64,000 nt of DNA from Epiperipatus broadwayi (GCA_028023455.1 JAQFVV010000012.1:4996499-5060498), one strand, 5' to 3'. Shown: positions 25,081 to 38,290, numbered from the stretch's first letter. The notes: a model not told the origin generated them from the letters alone. A program made the numbers and translations.

Positions 25081-27389
25081 GAAGACATTTCCAGATTTGG
25101 TAGGTATCCAATCAGAGAAAAAGACACACCTATGAACCAATAGGCAGTCAAGAAAATTGATTTTTTTTAAAAAATATAATGCTATATGCGGATGTTTTTA
25201 GAACTACAATTTTAAACATTGAATTTCCTATCAAATAAGCCTAAAATGAAGAAATTGCGACCAAAATTGACCAAGAGATGGCGCATGCTACATCCAAAAA
25301 ATTTTTAACTACGGGGTCTCTTCATAATAATCACTTGACTTTTAATGGTTTTAATCTGGAAAAGTGATTCATAACAATTGTAATTAGTTTGGAAAAATGA
25401 TATTGGTTTAGACACCATTTAGATACCCTTGTCAATTGAAGGCTTTGTTTCTCACTTTGTTTCTGATCCATTCAATCAAAATTGAGAATTGCCCTTTAAT
25501 GACAGAAGACCATCTGTAGAATGGCCTGTAAAATCTCACATGTTCTTCACAATGTCCATTCCTTTAAATAAAACTTAAATATTATTTAGTGAACATTTAA
25601 AATGTACATTCTTTTTAAATAAAACAAATTTTTATAACAAATATTATTGAGTAAAAGAAATATAAATGCTGCAATATATGTGCATACATTGATATCACAG
25701 TCATTTATCCATGCATGTATGTGTGATAATACCTATATAATTGTGTTGATGCATATAACACGCACTGAAGGGGGTTTAAACCTGGCATAGATGTGACTGT
25801 GGGGAAAAATAGGTGAAACAGATATGAGAGAAGAAATATACTGTTTCAATACTATTATTAAATTATCTACCTAGAAATAATAATTTAAAAATATATGAGC
25901 TAACTATTGGTTTAAAATAAAAAAACTTTGCAATTAACTAAACTTTAAGATTTTTTTAAACTAAAACTAGATTTCAATACTAATAAAATTAAATGCATTT
26001 TTTATTTGAAATTAGCCTAGATGTTTAGGACTTTTTCTAAATCTTAAACTTATTTTAAAGTTTTTTATATATCATTTTAATTTAATAAATAGATGTGACA
26101 GCTAAGCTAAAATTATTTTATCTTTATTACTCTAACAGGTTAAATTCATTTTTTATGCCTTAAATCAATAATAACTCTATGGTTAAGTATTTATAATTAA
26201 ACAAGAGTTAACTTATTAAGTTTAAATATTAAAAAATTATATGTATAAAACTGTTTTTAAGTTATTGCCATCTTAAAATATCCATTAGGAAGTGACTACT
26301 AAGTTACAGTTGCGCTTTATTTACTATTTAACAATAAAAATTATTCACTATAAAAAAAACTATTTAATTTTTTTTTTTAATAATGTACCATCATATGACT
26401 TGACATTCAGTTCAACTGCAAAAACTGAAGGGCACAATATATATATATAATGGATAAATGGAATGATAGAATATTACAGTGATAAAAAATATCTAACAGT
26501 TGGTGCAACTGACTTCCTACCACTAACAATATAAACAATAGAAATATATCTCTAAATTTAAATATCATTCAATTGAAATAAATTTGCTCTAAATATCTCT
26601 GCTAAGTTATCATTCAATCAATTTCACTTATAATATATTGGCCCACAAAAACAAGTGATCATTTTTTAAAGTTTTCCAAATAAATCTGATGTTTATAGTT
26701 TATAAAAAGATTTTGATTTATTGACACAGAAAAATTCTGCCTAAATAATAAATGATTTCTATTTTGAAGAAATTATTGCTGAGATAATGCATGTGTGCGA
26801 TTAAAGTTTTTATGCTAGTTATTCATTTTATTCAAACTCAAGTTATTGTCGGAGAAACTTTAGAATAAGTTTATTTATATATGGTTTTTTGTTTCTTATT
26901 CAAGTGACTTTCTAAAATAATTGTTTTTAAATAAAGACTTAGATAGGATAAGTCTTTATAAATTTGGAATGTATTGTTTAAATTAACTAGTATTTTTATA
27001 ATTTCAAAAGTTATTCTCATATTATTGTTTTATGAAAAATAAGGGAGTGGTCAATATTTGAAAAATGTAAAGTAAAGGCTGATCAAATTGACCTTTGAAA
27101 AATAAAAATATTTTATGTTTTCTATTATACTAATGTATCAATTAATTTTTAACTAAGTGTTATAAAATTTGTGAGATTTTAAAAAACCAAGGTGACATCC
27201 CTCCCCCCTAATGTTTATAAAAAAATGTCTACTAGAAAGCATATTTAGTATTTACATTTTAGTTTTTATTACTGTTACTTTTTAAAAAATCATTGTGGAA
27301 AAATAAATTACAATATTTGAAGTTTATTTATTTCTTGGATTAACTTATTAACAGAAAAATGAGAAAAATATACAAATACAATATTTACA
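25081..27389. other. AT-rich sequence without recognised genes
   Basis: 25090-25320 is somewhat GC-richer but gives no supported feature. At 27190-27210 the minus strand reads GGGGGGAGGGATGTCACC, which could be a polypurine tract next to an LTR start; nothing else supports this. Confidence 0.4.
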
Positions 27390-28000
27390 CTTATTCATGT
27401 TGGCTGCTTGCAATAATATCATGACCATTACTGCACACTTTTTGGAAATAGTTTACTGCATCATGTTCTGTGACAGGAAGGTTCAAATTTTTATCATTAT
27501 GACAATTTACCAAAAAAATGCTGACAAAAAGAGACACACTGAATTGTACCAGAAGTACAACAATGCTAAGTTATGGGCTCTTGTCGCTTCCCATGTTATA
27601 ATATAAATAAAAAAATTGACATAATAATGAAATTTATCAAAATTTATTCTGTTGTTTAAATATAACAATTGATTTATTAATTTTGTTTTCATTTAACAAC
27701 TAATATATCTTTGATAGATGAGAGAGTTGAATGTAAATTTTCACATCATAACCATTAACACACAGTTTTTGAGAATGCAGGATGTCATACATTTGTAAAT
27801 ACTCCACAGCATCATTTTCTATGACTAGAAGAAAGTCTCAGATTTTGATCACACTGACAATTTATTTTTAAAAAATGCTGCCAAAAAGAAACACACAGGA
27901 TCATCACTTCCACATTCTAATATAGTTAAAAGCTTCTAAATGAAATTTATCAAATTTGGTACTTTTTAAAAAAAATTAACAATTGATTTTTTTTTAAATT
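27390..28000 (-). repeat. Diverged tandem duplication with traces of coding
   Basis: 27397-27640 and about 27720-27960 share ATCATGTTCTGTGAC or ATCATTTTCTATGAC, TGACAATTTA and AAAATGCTGACAAAAAGA or AAAATGCTGCCAAAAAGA in order, followed by a similar AAATTTATCAAA tail. The minus-strand readings of both copies keep related residues (TEHDAVNYFQKVC then NGHD; IENDAVEYLQ then KLCVNGYD), so the ancestor may have been coding, perhaps part of a DNA transposon. I do not recognise the family. Confidence 0.45.
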
Positions 28001-28235
28001 TCACAACTAACACTACTTTGCTACATTGTAGGCTCCTCAAAACGATATATTTATCAGTATTTATTAAAAATACACACTGCCATCTTGATTTACTTGAAAA
28101 CTCACATGTACCACTTACTATTATTATGTTATTTATTATATTAATAAACCTAGTAAACCGGGATCTCTTTGTATGTGGATTTTTTTAATGTGATTTTGAA
28201 ATTATGCGGTTAATGTTTCTTCTTAATATCTTTTT

Positions 28236-28748
28236 ATGCTGTTTTTTTTATGCAATAAAGAAGTTCATATTTCACTTAAAATTGGGATTTCCCCATTTTA
28301 TATACATGCATTAAATTTTACATACTTTAAATGCCTGTTAGAAAAAGGTTTGGCAATAAATTTAGATACCATAGAAGATTTAGAAAAAGATAATGAAACA
28401 GACGGGGAACCTGTTTGTTTCACAACAAAAATGATTCGAGAAAGTCTTCAACTTTCTAATCAATTGGAAAATCATTTTCTTGTTAATGACATGAATTATT
28501 AATGAATTCTTAAATTCCAACAAGAGCTAAATAGTTGTATGTCTGGATATTGCGAGCTTCATAAACAATTAGTAAAATCATCATCTCAAAGTTTAATCAC
28601 TGATTACATTGTGACCAGAAAATCATTAACACAGCAAGAGACTGAAGTTGGCACTAGTTCTGCTGTTTGTGTTTCCTCTTGTGACAAATCTGATTTCTTG
28701 CCAGTTCACAAACAAACCCACATATTGTCAAATAGAGATAATGATTAA
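28236..28748 (+). pseudogene. Tigger/pogo-like transposase C-terminal remnant
   Basis: One reading frame runs through 28236-28748, broken by adjacent TAA and TGA at 28500-28505. After an acidic segment (DTIEDLEKDNETDGE), the residues TTKMIRESLQLSNQLENHF, then ILKFQQELNSC and LHKQLVKSSSQSLITDYIV, follow the order seen at the end of Tigger-family transposases: an acidic linker, a helical segment, and a terminal basic-then-T/SITD-hydrophobic motif. The upstream catalytic part is not recognisable. It is distinct from the 1.0-2.4 kb element. Confidence 0.5.
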
Positions 28749-30504
28749 AATATATATGAAAAAATGTAAAATAAATTACACATAAAAACATATTGTTTTG
28801 AATAAAATTAAATAATTAATTAAAAAGTAAAAAAACTTGTCTTGTATCAATTTTTTTTAAATATTTGAAATTTTTTATTAGTCGTGCTTTATTTCCTTAT
28901 TTTTTTTAAGTGAATTTTAAAGTCATTTTACCTTGTTGCTTTGGTTTTATGTGATTTTTTAAAATTACAGAATGTATCCCAAATTTTTCCAGGTAAGTTA
29001 AGTCTATTTTTGTGCGATATCTTATGCAGGTTTTCTGCAGAACATATCTATCACATAAAAAGAGACCCAGGTGTATCATAATAAAAATTATTTATGCTAT
29101 AGAAACACATATTTTTTAGATTTATGAAAGAAATCATCAAGATTTTTGTCAATGAAGAAAAGACATAATTTTGAGACCAAAAATATGTTTGCTAACCATG
29201 TAAGGAATAATTGTCCTACATTTAGAAAAAAAGCTCCTTCATTTTTACTTTTCCTCCTATTAAGTTAATAATTTCATGCAAAATTTAGTTATAATGTGTC
29301 AATTATACATTTTAGAAAGCATTATAATATTAATTATAGATAATTCTTGATCAAGATGATCTTTATCAGATAATCAATGTGTTTTCATCAGAGATAGAAA
29401 ATATATAGCAGAGTGATGATGATGACAAATATTGATATTTTTGTTTATGTGAATAGATTTTACTGTGTGAGAAAATGCCTAATTTTATGTTCTAGAAAAT
29501 ATATTTTCATCACAAACTTAGTATTATAATGTCATTCATAGATGAATACAAAAAAGGTGTGTAATTATTCGTTTTGTATGGCCATATAACAAATATATCA
29601 TCCACATACCTAAGACAAACAGAGTGATTATTGATGGCTATATATAATATTTGATTTTCAAAAATTATTCACATAATGAATAGCATTTATGGAAGATAGA
29701 AATGGGAATCTTAAAAAGATCTTGTTTATATTGTTATAAGATGTAAATTTAACATATATTCTGAAGAGAATATTTGGTTAGCACTATAATAAAATTAGGA
29801 CGATTTTTATATTGTACAATAACAAGTTATGTTCTTCAATTTTTATTAAAGTTAAGCTGATTGAGAAATATCTGTAATTAAAAATATCCTATTTCCTAAT
29901 AATTATGTAAACATATTATTAACAAAAGTTTATAAGATATTGACGATGTGAAAAAAATAAAGAATAAAAATAATCTTTTCTCAGGATAGAGAAATCATCA
30001 TTTACTAAAAAGAAATATTGATGGTATTAGCTGTTTTTTTTTTTCTGGTTTCAACATTATAACTTTTCTTCCAATGGCAAAAATTTGATGATTTGTTTTT
30101 ATAAACCTAAAGACAATCTTTTTTTCACAATATCAAAAAATGTATAAAATCTCATGTTTATAATGCCTGAGTAGTTACTTATGAATAAAAATCATTAGCG
30201 AGAATTAGGGAATATAAAAATGATTTTATACAAAAATACATTTTGTCAGAATTTATATTACATTTTTACATTTTAGATATTTCTTTTGTGTGTTATTATT
30301 AACAAGTTGTTTGTATTTGAAAAGTTTAAATAAATTTTAAAATTATATTCAATATTTACTGATAGATGATGGAAATAATCCAACATAATATCACATCTAA
30401 TATACCATCATTCATAAATCTTTAAGCAAATACTAGATAATTCTCTTATTTAATAATGTGAACACATTTGATATGATTTACCTACTATGAGAAACATATC
30501 CTAC
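28749..30504. other. AT-rich sequence without recognised features
   Basis: No coding or repeat signal that I can support. Confidence 0.5.
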
Positions 30505-30690
30505 CATTTACAACTTTCTTAAACACTTCAATCATACTATCTTTTATATCAAATCTTTATTTTTACAGTTTCAATAGTCCTGTAGTCATCATCAGAGCTA
30601 CAATATCTAAATATGTAATTATACAATTAATACATTTTATACACATTTTATATACATAATTAAATACACAAATAAAGCATACATTTTACC
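30505..30690 (-). mobile_element. PLE-1 3'-terminal fragment
   Basis: On the minus strand this matches the end of the PLE-1 copies at 32.3 and 37.9 kb: TAAATACACAAATAAAG-like sequence on one side, then AGCTCTGATGATGACTACAG, then the terminal TTAAGAAAGTTGTAAATGGTA. It is an isolated end without coding sequence. Confidence 0.75.
30569..30595 (-). ncRNA. Hammerhead-like core in PLE-1 end
   Basis: CTGATGA (30589-30595) and GAAA (30569-30572) are both intact and separated by 16 bases. The stem II bases no longer pair. In the sister copy at 32.4 kb the same spacer folds as a five-base-pair stem, so this is a decayed hammerhead. Confidence 0.5.
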
Positions 30691-31494
30691 CTTTTGTCTC
30701 TTACTAGTGAATTAGTTCATTTTTTGACCAATTTGCCCCCTTGTAAATTTTTTCATATTATACATTAAAATGTGTATAAAATGGTATATTTTATTATAAT
30801 AATTTTTTTGCCAAAAATTTTGTGCTAAAAGGAGGGAAATTCAAAATTTCCACTCTTACAATAGACATAAGCCCTGCCCTGACATGTTCAGCCATTGTCT
30901 GTTGCCAAGGCTATAAAACATTTGGCGTTTTATGACATTGTAGTTTCCAATAATGCAAAAAGTGTTTATTTGCAGATTTATTACAGTTTTAGATATATAT
31001 TTTTTAATAATTTACACTATATTTATTAGATATCAAGAAATATAAATTATTAATAACTTATTTTGACTTAAAATACTTTATTTTCAAAAATATAATGTTA
31101 TATTAGCAGCTAACATAAATATGGCCTAAAGCAATTTACAAGATTAGCTTCTCGTAAGCAATCTACTTTATATTTATGAATAAGAAAATATCGCAATTTT
31201 GCAATAAATATTCAAAAAAATTAAATTTTTTTGAATCATAATTCATTAGATATAAATAAATAAATAATTATTCATTTGTATGTTTAAAAATAATAAGAAT
31301 TAAAAAATGTTTTGTTGATTTTATAAAGTGAAAATAATCTTTCTAGAAATGATGAGATATAAAGTTTTTGTTTGATTGTGATCTCATTTTTTTAATATTT
31401 ACAGAAAAAAATGTGAACATTTAAAATTTATTTCAGTAGTAAACAAAAATATCTATCAAATGATGTCAAATTTATTATTTTTTGAAAAGTAATG
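30691..31494. other. Unassigned sequence between two PLE-1 fragments
   Basis: AT-rich, with one GC-richer patch at 30830-30950. No coding signal recognised. Confidence 0.4.
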
Positions 31495-32482
31495 ATGTGC
31501 ATTCAATTTTATATACTCCATTTATGCATTTTTCTAACTTTTCTCACATATTTTTTATCTAATATATTAAATATATTCTTCTTTCTTGTATTTACTATTT
31601 TAAATTTCATTATACTATTAAAATTGAATGCATGGCATGTAAAAGTAAAAAATATAAAAACTAATTATGTAGGAAAAACAAAGAATTTAATTTATACAAG
31701 ATTAATTCAGTATTAATATAATGAGATCACCTATTTACTTGCATTCATTAGAAACAGGTCATAGGTTTGAGAAAGATAGTATAAAAATGATTAATTATAC
31801 AAATAATAGAAGGGATAGAAAAATCAAAGAGGCAATATTGAATAAAAATATAAAACAAAATCTTAATACGGATTTTGGGGTAAAGACAATAATTTTATAA
31901 ACAATTATTATTAATAATACTTTGAATATGAAAAAGATTTAAAAAATAAAGTTGAAGAAAGTGATGATAGAGGGAGATGTTAAGCAATTATAAAAATTTT
32001 GAAAATTTTATCAATTGTTTTTTTTTTAAATATGATTGTAAAGAGATAAGTTATTTGTAATGTAAAAAGGTAATTTGTAATGTGGAAAAAGTTAATAGTC
32101 AATTATAAAAGATATATAATAAAAGTAAGAAATGGTTAGAAGATGATTAAAAATATAAGTAAAAAGACAGTAATGTGTATTAAATAGTAGAAAAAAACTT
32201 AAAATAGTTTAAAAATAAAATAATATAAAATAAATGTGGATAAAATTAATTAGAATAAAGTAATAAAATGGGAAATAATTATTTATAATGGTCCAGTTAA
32301 AATGCATGTTTTATTTGTGTATTTAATTATATATATAGATATATGTATAAAATGTATTAAGTGTATAATTATATATTTGGATATTGCAGCTCTGATAATG
32401 ACTGCAGGACAGTCGAATCTGTACAAATAAAGTTTTGATATAAAAAATAGTATTGTCAAGTATTTAAGGAAGTTGTAAATGG
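31495..32482 (+). mobile_element. PLE-1 copy, 5'-truncated with a 5' inversion
   Basis: 31495-31617 is antisense PLE-1 coding sequence, matching 39120-39240 in the same orientation as that stretch appears on the plus strand. At 31618 the orientation switches. 31618-31900 is sense coding for the GIY-YIG endonuclease region (NYVGKTKNLIYTRLIQ, then stops), followed by the 3' untranslated region to the terminal GTTGTAAATGGTA. The two orientations overlap by about 17 bases at the junction. This is the structure left when both ends of one RNA are reverse transcribed and joined (twin priming). Confidence 0.75.
32392..32418 (+). ncRNA. Hammerhead-like motif in PLE-1 3' region
   Basis: CTGATAA (core, one change from CTGATGA) is followed by T, then GACTG-CAGGA-CAGTC, a perfect five-base-pair stem II with a five-base loop, then GAAT (for GAAA). 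Compared with the copies at 30.57 and 37.97 kb, each part of the core is intact in at least one copy. The ancestral element therefore very likely had a complete hammerhead here; this copy is likely inactive. Confidence 0.6.
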
Positions 32483-33059
32483 TATATGTAAAAATAGAAA
32501 TCAATACATAAGAAAAGGAAGATGAAGAATAAAATTATATTACTACTATGAGAATGTTGAAATTCTAAAAAATCCAGTTACTTTAAATACATATGATAAA
32601 ACTCATTGCTTTAACACCTGTATTTGATGTTTTGATCTATTTCAATAGCAATACTTTTTAGGTCAATTGATTAAAAAGTAAAAATAGATAATATACATAC
32701 TTCTTTGAATGTCTTTCACAAAATGATTGACTGGATTTGTGAACTATAATAAAGAAGAACTTCTATTTGTAGACAGCATTCAAATATTAATTTAAAAACC
32801 ATCACAGTACATGAAGTCTGAGAAACAATAAATGAAATTTCATTAAATCATTGGTTCCTACTTCTATGAAAGAATTTTACTGCATCAATGAATCTGAACT
32901 TTTTCATAAAATTTAAAAACAGAATTGTTTTTAAACATAAAATATCAGAATTTCATTTAGTATTATTATAATGAATTTTTCAGCGTCATATAAAAATGAT
33001 TTACTGATATTTCAAAAGTTTGTCATTTTTAATTTTATATACTTAGATTGAATGTTTCT
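32483..33059. other. AT-rich sequence without recognised features
   Basis: Nothing supported. Confidence 0.5.
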
Positions 33060-33625
33060 TATATAAGTAAATAGAGATATTTAAACTTAGGATTTTTCAC
33101 TTTATATTCACCTCCACTCCATCTTAAGCAACCGATACACATGATCACATATATGCAAAAATGATCCCCAATATATATATATATATTTCATACAGAAACA
33201 GAACTCATCAGTTGGGCCAGCTCATAATCCCCCATACATATATACAATCAGTGTCTGGTTTATATTAAAATAGCAATTCCTTAAACTTTACTGGACAGGC
33301 TTCAATCTTCTCACCCTTCCAAAATTTAACTGTCCATTTCATTGGAAAACCTGTGATGGATCACTCAAAACCTTTACTGGATTTGATATTGTAGTCATAT
33401 TCATGTGTAGACATCATGTCAATCTAAGCCCTCATATTACTGGACATTATTTATCCATACATATTAATAGGAGAGTGATGGGCTAATCTTATCCTATGAT
33501 ATAATGTAATTCCAAGGCAATAGGCAATTTGCTTATACTGAATGTAAGTAGAGGGATTTGAATTTAGGATTTTTCAATCTATATTTATCCTCCACTCCAT
33601 TTCAAGCAACCGATATACAATATAT
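33060..33625 (-). mobile_element. R3 retrozyme-like copy, old
   Basis: On the minus strand two tRNA-like heads (GGTTGCTTGAAATGGAGTGG with AAATTCAAATCC near 33550-33610, and the equivalent near 33075-33140) flank one R3 body. The body contains GAAGCCTGTCCAGTAAAGT and the hammerhead. The spacing of the heads is about 480 bp, matching the 5.5 kb copy. Divergence is higher than in the other R3 copies. Confidence 0.65.
33160..33232 (-). ncRNA. Hammerhead ribozyme motif (R3), eroded
   Basis: CTGATGA (33205-33211) and GAAA (33186-33189) are intact and stem I pairs CCCAA with TTGGG. Stem II has lost most pairing, and stem III is an (AT)n run. Probably inactive or weak. Confidence 0.55.
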
Positions 33626-35763
33626 ATACATAAATTTTCCCAAATGTATTCATTTAATATTTTTAAAATCAAATTTTTAGCGAAGTAAAAATAAATTATT
33701 TAAAGTGCATCTAAAATTAATTATTAAACTTATAATTTAAATAAAGTCGATGTGAATAAAAGTTAAGGAGTCTTAAATGTATCAATTTAGGAAAAGTATC
33801 TTTATTAACTGAAAAGGAAAAAGTGAAAGTGAAAAAATTATAAATTGGTGAGCTTTTTATAGCTTTTTTTTTTTTAAATTTATCTGCTATCTAAAACTTT
33901 CTAAGTTTAATCTGGACTCAAAACTCTAAATCATGAGCAACCGGATCATATAATTGTAGTATAGAGACTTTTTCTATGTTTATATATATATATTCAGGTG
34001 CAATATATACAAGTATATAGATGAACTCTTTACGTGGTTAAAAATTAAATGAAAATTGAAATTTACTGATTTTTTTATTTTAAAAGGCATAAATATTTCT
34101 TTGTTTATCTGCCTGTCTATCAGTTTGGAAAACTATTTCTGGCGAAACTACTTAAGATAGATGATAGAATTTACAGTTGGATTCTTCTAATGGATTGTAA
34201 TATCTGGTAAAAATCTGTTACTCTAGAGAGAAAGAGAAAGAACTGATGGTTGATTTCCAATGTTTGTTTATGTTATAAAGAATTTTTATTATTTGTGATA
34301 TATAAAAATATTGAAATGTTACGAAAATTGTATAGAAAAAAAATTCAAATTGAGTTTATTCAAAACTTCTTAATTTATAAACTATTTAATTTAAAAAGTA
34401 GATCTGTTTATTTCTCATATTTTGTTTTATTATTATATATAGAAAATATATAGTAACTCATTTATCTATCTGTTCATGCAAGAATATTATGTGCGCTATT
34501 AAAATAACATATAAGGCCCACTAAGAGAAGCGATCTATCTAAAATCTATACACAAGTATTCTGAAATTAGAAAAGTCAACCGTGCTCTCTAGGACAAATG
34601 ATTAGGAAATTTCTTAATTGTTTTGCTTTTATATTTCTTTCACGGACTAAGAATACTTAGATAATTATTGATAATTGTAATAAGTGATAATTGGCTGAAT
34701 AGATTGGACCTCGTTTTTTTTTTTTTTTTTGTAGATTAACAAATTATATTAAATTACAGTTCATTTAGAATAGAAATATTTATTTGTTATGAATTATTTT
34801 AGAAGGAATACAAATTATAAAGAGTTTGTAAGATAGCATGGTAAAGTTTTAAAAATTTTTGGTATGATTTGTATTCCTGTAGGTAGTATAGGAATAAAAA
34901 AATATTTTGAGTAAGACAGAGCTTACTTAGATTTTTATTTTTCTATTATGGTCTATTATTTTTGCAATAATAGTTATTTGAAATTAAATTGAAAGGCTGT
35001 CTGAATAATGATCAAACCGTAAACACAAGACAGAGAATTTTACAAGAAAAGGGCGGTCTACCCTCTTGTTTACTTGTCTTTCTATATATATAAGCCAGTC
35101 TGAAGCATTTAGGTTTGAAAGCTTGAAGCTTTAAATATCTTCACATTTAACTCCCTGAGTCTACATTACAAACATACAACACGAAATCCTATGATTTACT
35201 ATGCAGTAGTTTTTAGATGTTATGAATTGCAGTAACTATGTAAATAATATTTATTTTATAAAGCGCAGACTGAAAATTCTAATTTTTGTTAAATTACACT
35301 GAATTTAATGGGGGGGGGGTTTGCTCTAATTATAATCTTAAAAATATGAATCTTCTATTACTTTAAGAAAATGTCAGTAGAAAAATTTTATTTAAGGATA
35401 TACTGGATTATGCTAAAATTGTAATTTAATGTTAAAAATTGTCACACTATAATCTCCATTCACTTTATAATTCATATATATCAGTAATATAAACATTGTG
35501 ATTATGCTTACTTGTGCAGGTTCGCAGTATTATCTTTATAATGAGTGCACTGACACTAATGGATTTAATAGTTCTTTATTAAAAATTTAACCCTAATATG
35601 GATAAATGTCTAGTAAAAGAATAATGCACTTGTAGAAGTCATAGAGCCAAAAGCAATGATTGTCACTAGAACCAACAAAACTGATCACATTGTTTTCAAT
35701 GCCTAGTGACAAAATACAGAAAATATACATTACTTCAAAAAATTATAAATATGATCCATTTTA
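33626..35763. other. Unassigned sequence
   Basis: AT-rich. A patch at 35030-35160 is GC-richer and contains CTATATATATAAGCC, which could be a TATA element, but nothing around it identifies a gene or LTR. A run of ten G is at 35310-35319. Confidence 0.4.
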
Positions 35764-35823
35764 CTTGAAATATTGATCTGTCCTATCATATAATGGTCCA
35801 CATAAGTCTATATGTATAATCTG
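35764..35823 (-). pseudogene. copia-type integrase fragment
   Basis: The minus strand encodes QIIHIDLCGPLYDRTDQYFK, closely following the start of copia-superfamily integrase cores (IH-x-D-(L/V)-CGP, containing the first catalytic aspartate). Upstream, in another frame, KFSRSRTII could be the preceding linker. Stops follow at once on the downstream side. The rest of a copia element is not convincingly visible, so this is a short, frameshifted relic. Confidence 0.5.
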
Positions 35824-37884
35824 CCTGTAAAAGTTGTCAAATGATTGTACGAGATCTGGAAAACTTAGCTATCATTTAGATATTGTGCATAGCGAATTTA
35901 AAAGTAAGACAATTAAAATTTTTCAATGAAAGGTGGAAGAATTGAAATGGCAAACTAAATTCAATGCAAACTAAATTAAATGACCAATTAGTAAATGTTT
36001 TATTAACATTGTTTTATTAATTGCTAAAAGAAAACCATAAAATCCCATAAATTAGTGAAGAACTTATCTTACTGAAGATCTTATCTTACTAACCTTAATA
36101 AAAAATTTGCAAAAGTATCCATGGTGTCAAAATAGTAAACTTTTTTAAAAAATTCCTGTATCCAATGATACAATTAAAACAAAATAGCATTATCAAAAAT
36201 ATTCACTTTATGTTACTATCATAACTCAAACAATGTGCTGCATTTGCCATATAACTTGATACTTAATGATTTTTATCAGATAGCTGTATAATTTCAATAC
36301 TCATGAAAGCATCCTGCTTGTAGAAATCTCTACTGGTTGATAGCAAAAAGATATATTTGAAAAGATAAATAACTTTTTTTATTAATCAAAATGAGATTGA
36401 ATGGCAAAAGTGCTTTGGAGTTTTCTATAGCTATGACTGATTGGATTTTCAGTTTTATAGGAGAATTAAAAAAAGTTTGTCTGACTGCATATGAAAGAAT
36501 AGTTAGTAAAGTGTTATCACATATTTCACAATAGCTAATGGCATAAAAGGAAATTCCTTACTATAAGTCTTATTTAAATTTTATGCCAAGAGATAGACTC
36601 CAATTACGTATCCCTTTTATATCACACAAAAGTAAGATGGCTAGCGCATTAACATTCTAAAAGGACTTTTAATAATAAGAGATGAATTATGAATTTTTCT
36701 TTTCAGTAAAAATCTGACATTAGCATCTTGTTTTTTTTTTTTATATCAAAATTTGATATGTTTGCTTTCTTACCTAATAGAGATTTTGAAAAAGTAAATG
36801 AATTGAATCTTTTTCAACAAAAAAACAAATATTATATTAATTTTAAATATAGATATTTAAAGTTTCCAAAATATATTGTCTACATGATTAAAAAATGTTG
36901 GGAATAATAAACATCAAAAATTCAATTTTTTTTATTTTTTATTTTTTTTCCTAACTTAAATAAAAGTCAAGAATACAACTGGATAAGAATATTATTTGCT
37001 TCATCCTTACAATTTACAATCTCCCATCTTCATCTCAAGAAAATTAATTTCAACCCTTGAATCATAATTTTGTAGTAGGAATTGGATTCAGTTACAAAAA
37101 GAATATCCTTCATCAGTAAAGTAGCTTTAAGTATTCTTTATTTCATCTGTATTCACAAAACTTTATAAAATTACATTTTCATTACTATTGATTCTAGATC
37201 TTGTTAATCAACAGAAATATTAGGAAAAATGTAACAATTGTTGTGTCAAATATTTCACCTTTTATTGAATATTTTCTTGCAATATTCAAAAACATGTTAC
37301 ATCACATAAAATTATTAGTAAAATCTATTTTGTTTTATTCAATTTTAATCTAATTATTATTAATAACTTTTGTGTATTTATATTTCATGATCTTTGTAAT
37401 ATTTATAATTCATTAAGTGTTTTGTTTTATAAGAACAATACAAATAATAAATTTTTTTAAATAAAGAAAATATAAATACAATAAAATTATATAATAAAAG
37501 CCATATGCCTCTATGAAGATTTTTTTTCTTTAGGAAGCTGCAAATGTTTCCAGATATTCCCGAGGAGCCTTTATGTCAATGAGTTTGAGAAATATTGGAG
37601 AAATATATTTAATTTGAGAAGATCTGATTAATCTAATTTTAAAAAAAGTTTGTTGAAATTATAAAGAGGTTATTAATAAACTAATAGATAAATGTTCTGT
37701 GGTCCTGATTCTCAACTGCTGGTATACATACTACTAGTCATACACAATGGACTTACAAATGGTTTTAAAAAAAAGTGAAATCACTTAAGAATGATTAAGA
37801 AATTAAATTGATAAACAATATATTAAAAAGGATTCTGTAGAAGTTATTGATGTTTTCATATATTAGGTATCATGTACATATACC
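35824..37884. other. AT-rich sequence, possibly including decayed copia sequence
   Basis: The minus strand upstream of the integrase fragment would hold the gag-protease part of a copia element, but no motif is clear enough to call. A minus-strand CTGATGA at about 37109-37115 lacks a matching GAAA. Confidence 0.35.
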
Positions 37885-38121
37885 ATTTACAACTTTCTTA
37901 AACACTTTAATAATACTATTTTTTATATCAAAACTTTATTCTAACAGGGTCAATTGTCCTGTAATATCATCATCAGAGCTGCAACATCCAAATATATAAT
38001 TGTACAATTAATAAATCATATATATATAATATATATAATACCCATTATAAAATATATATATATAAAAAATTAAAATTTTAATAGTAAATACAATATTATA
38101 GTTTAAATTCTTTTGTAGCAA

Positions 38122-38148
38122 TTTCGATTATGTGGTAATCCTCATCAG
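38122..38148 (-). ncRNA. Hammerhead-like core, left arm
   Basis: CTGATGA, G, then GATTA paired with TAATC around CCACA, then GAAA. Core residues are intact. Stem II lacks the C that would pair with the first G. Stem III is not evident. Confidence 0.5.
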
Positions 38149-38290
38149 CTTTAACTCAATTTCAAATTTTTTAAACTTAATGTTATTTATATTCCCATAA
38201 GCTGTGTATGGCAACTTGCAAATATGGCCATATACAGCTTATGGAAATACACATAACATTAAGTTTAAAAAATTTGAAACTCAGTTAAAG

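Noticed and set aside
35070-35110. TATA-like CTATATATATAAGCC as a promoter
   Set aside because: TATA-like strings are expected in such AT-rich DNA, and no gene, LTR or initiator context supports it.
37109-37115. Minus-strand CTGATGA that might start another hammerhead
   Set aside because: No GAAA at a suitable distance and no paired stems.
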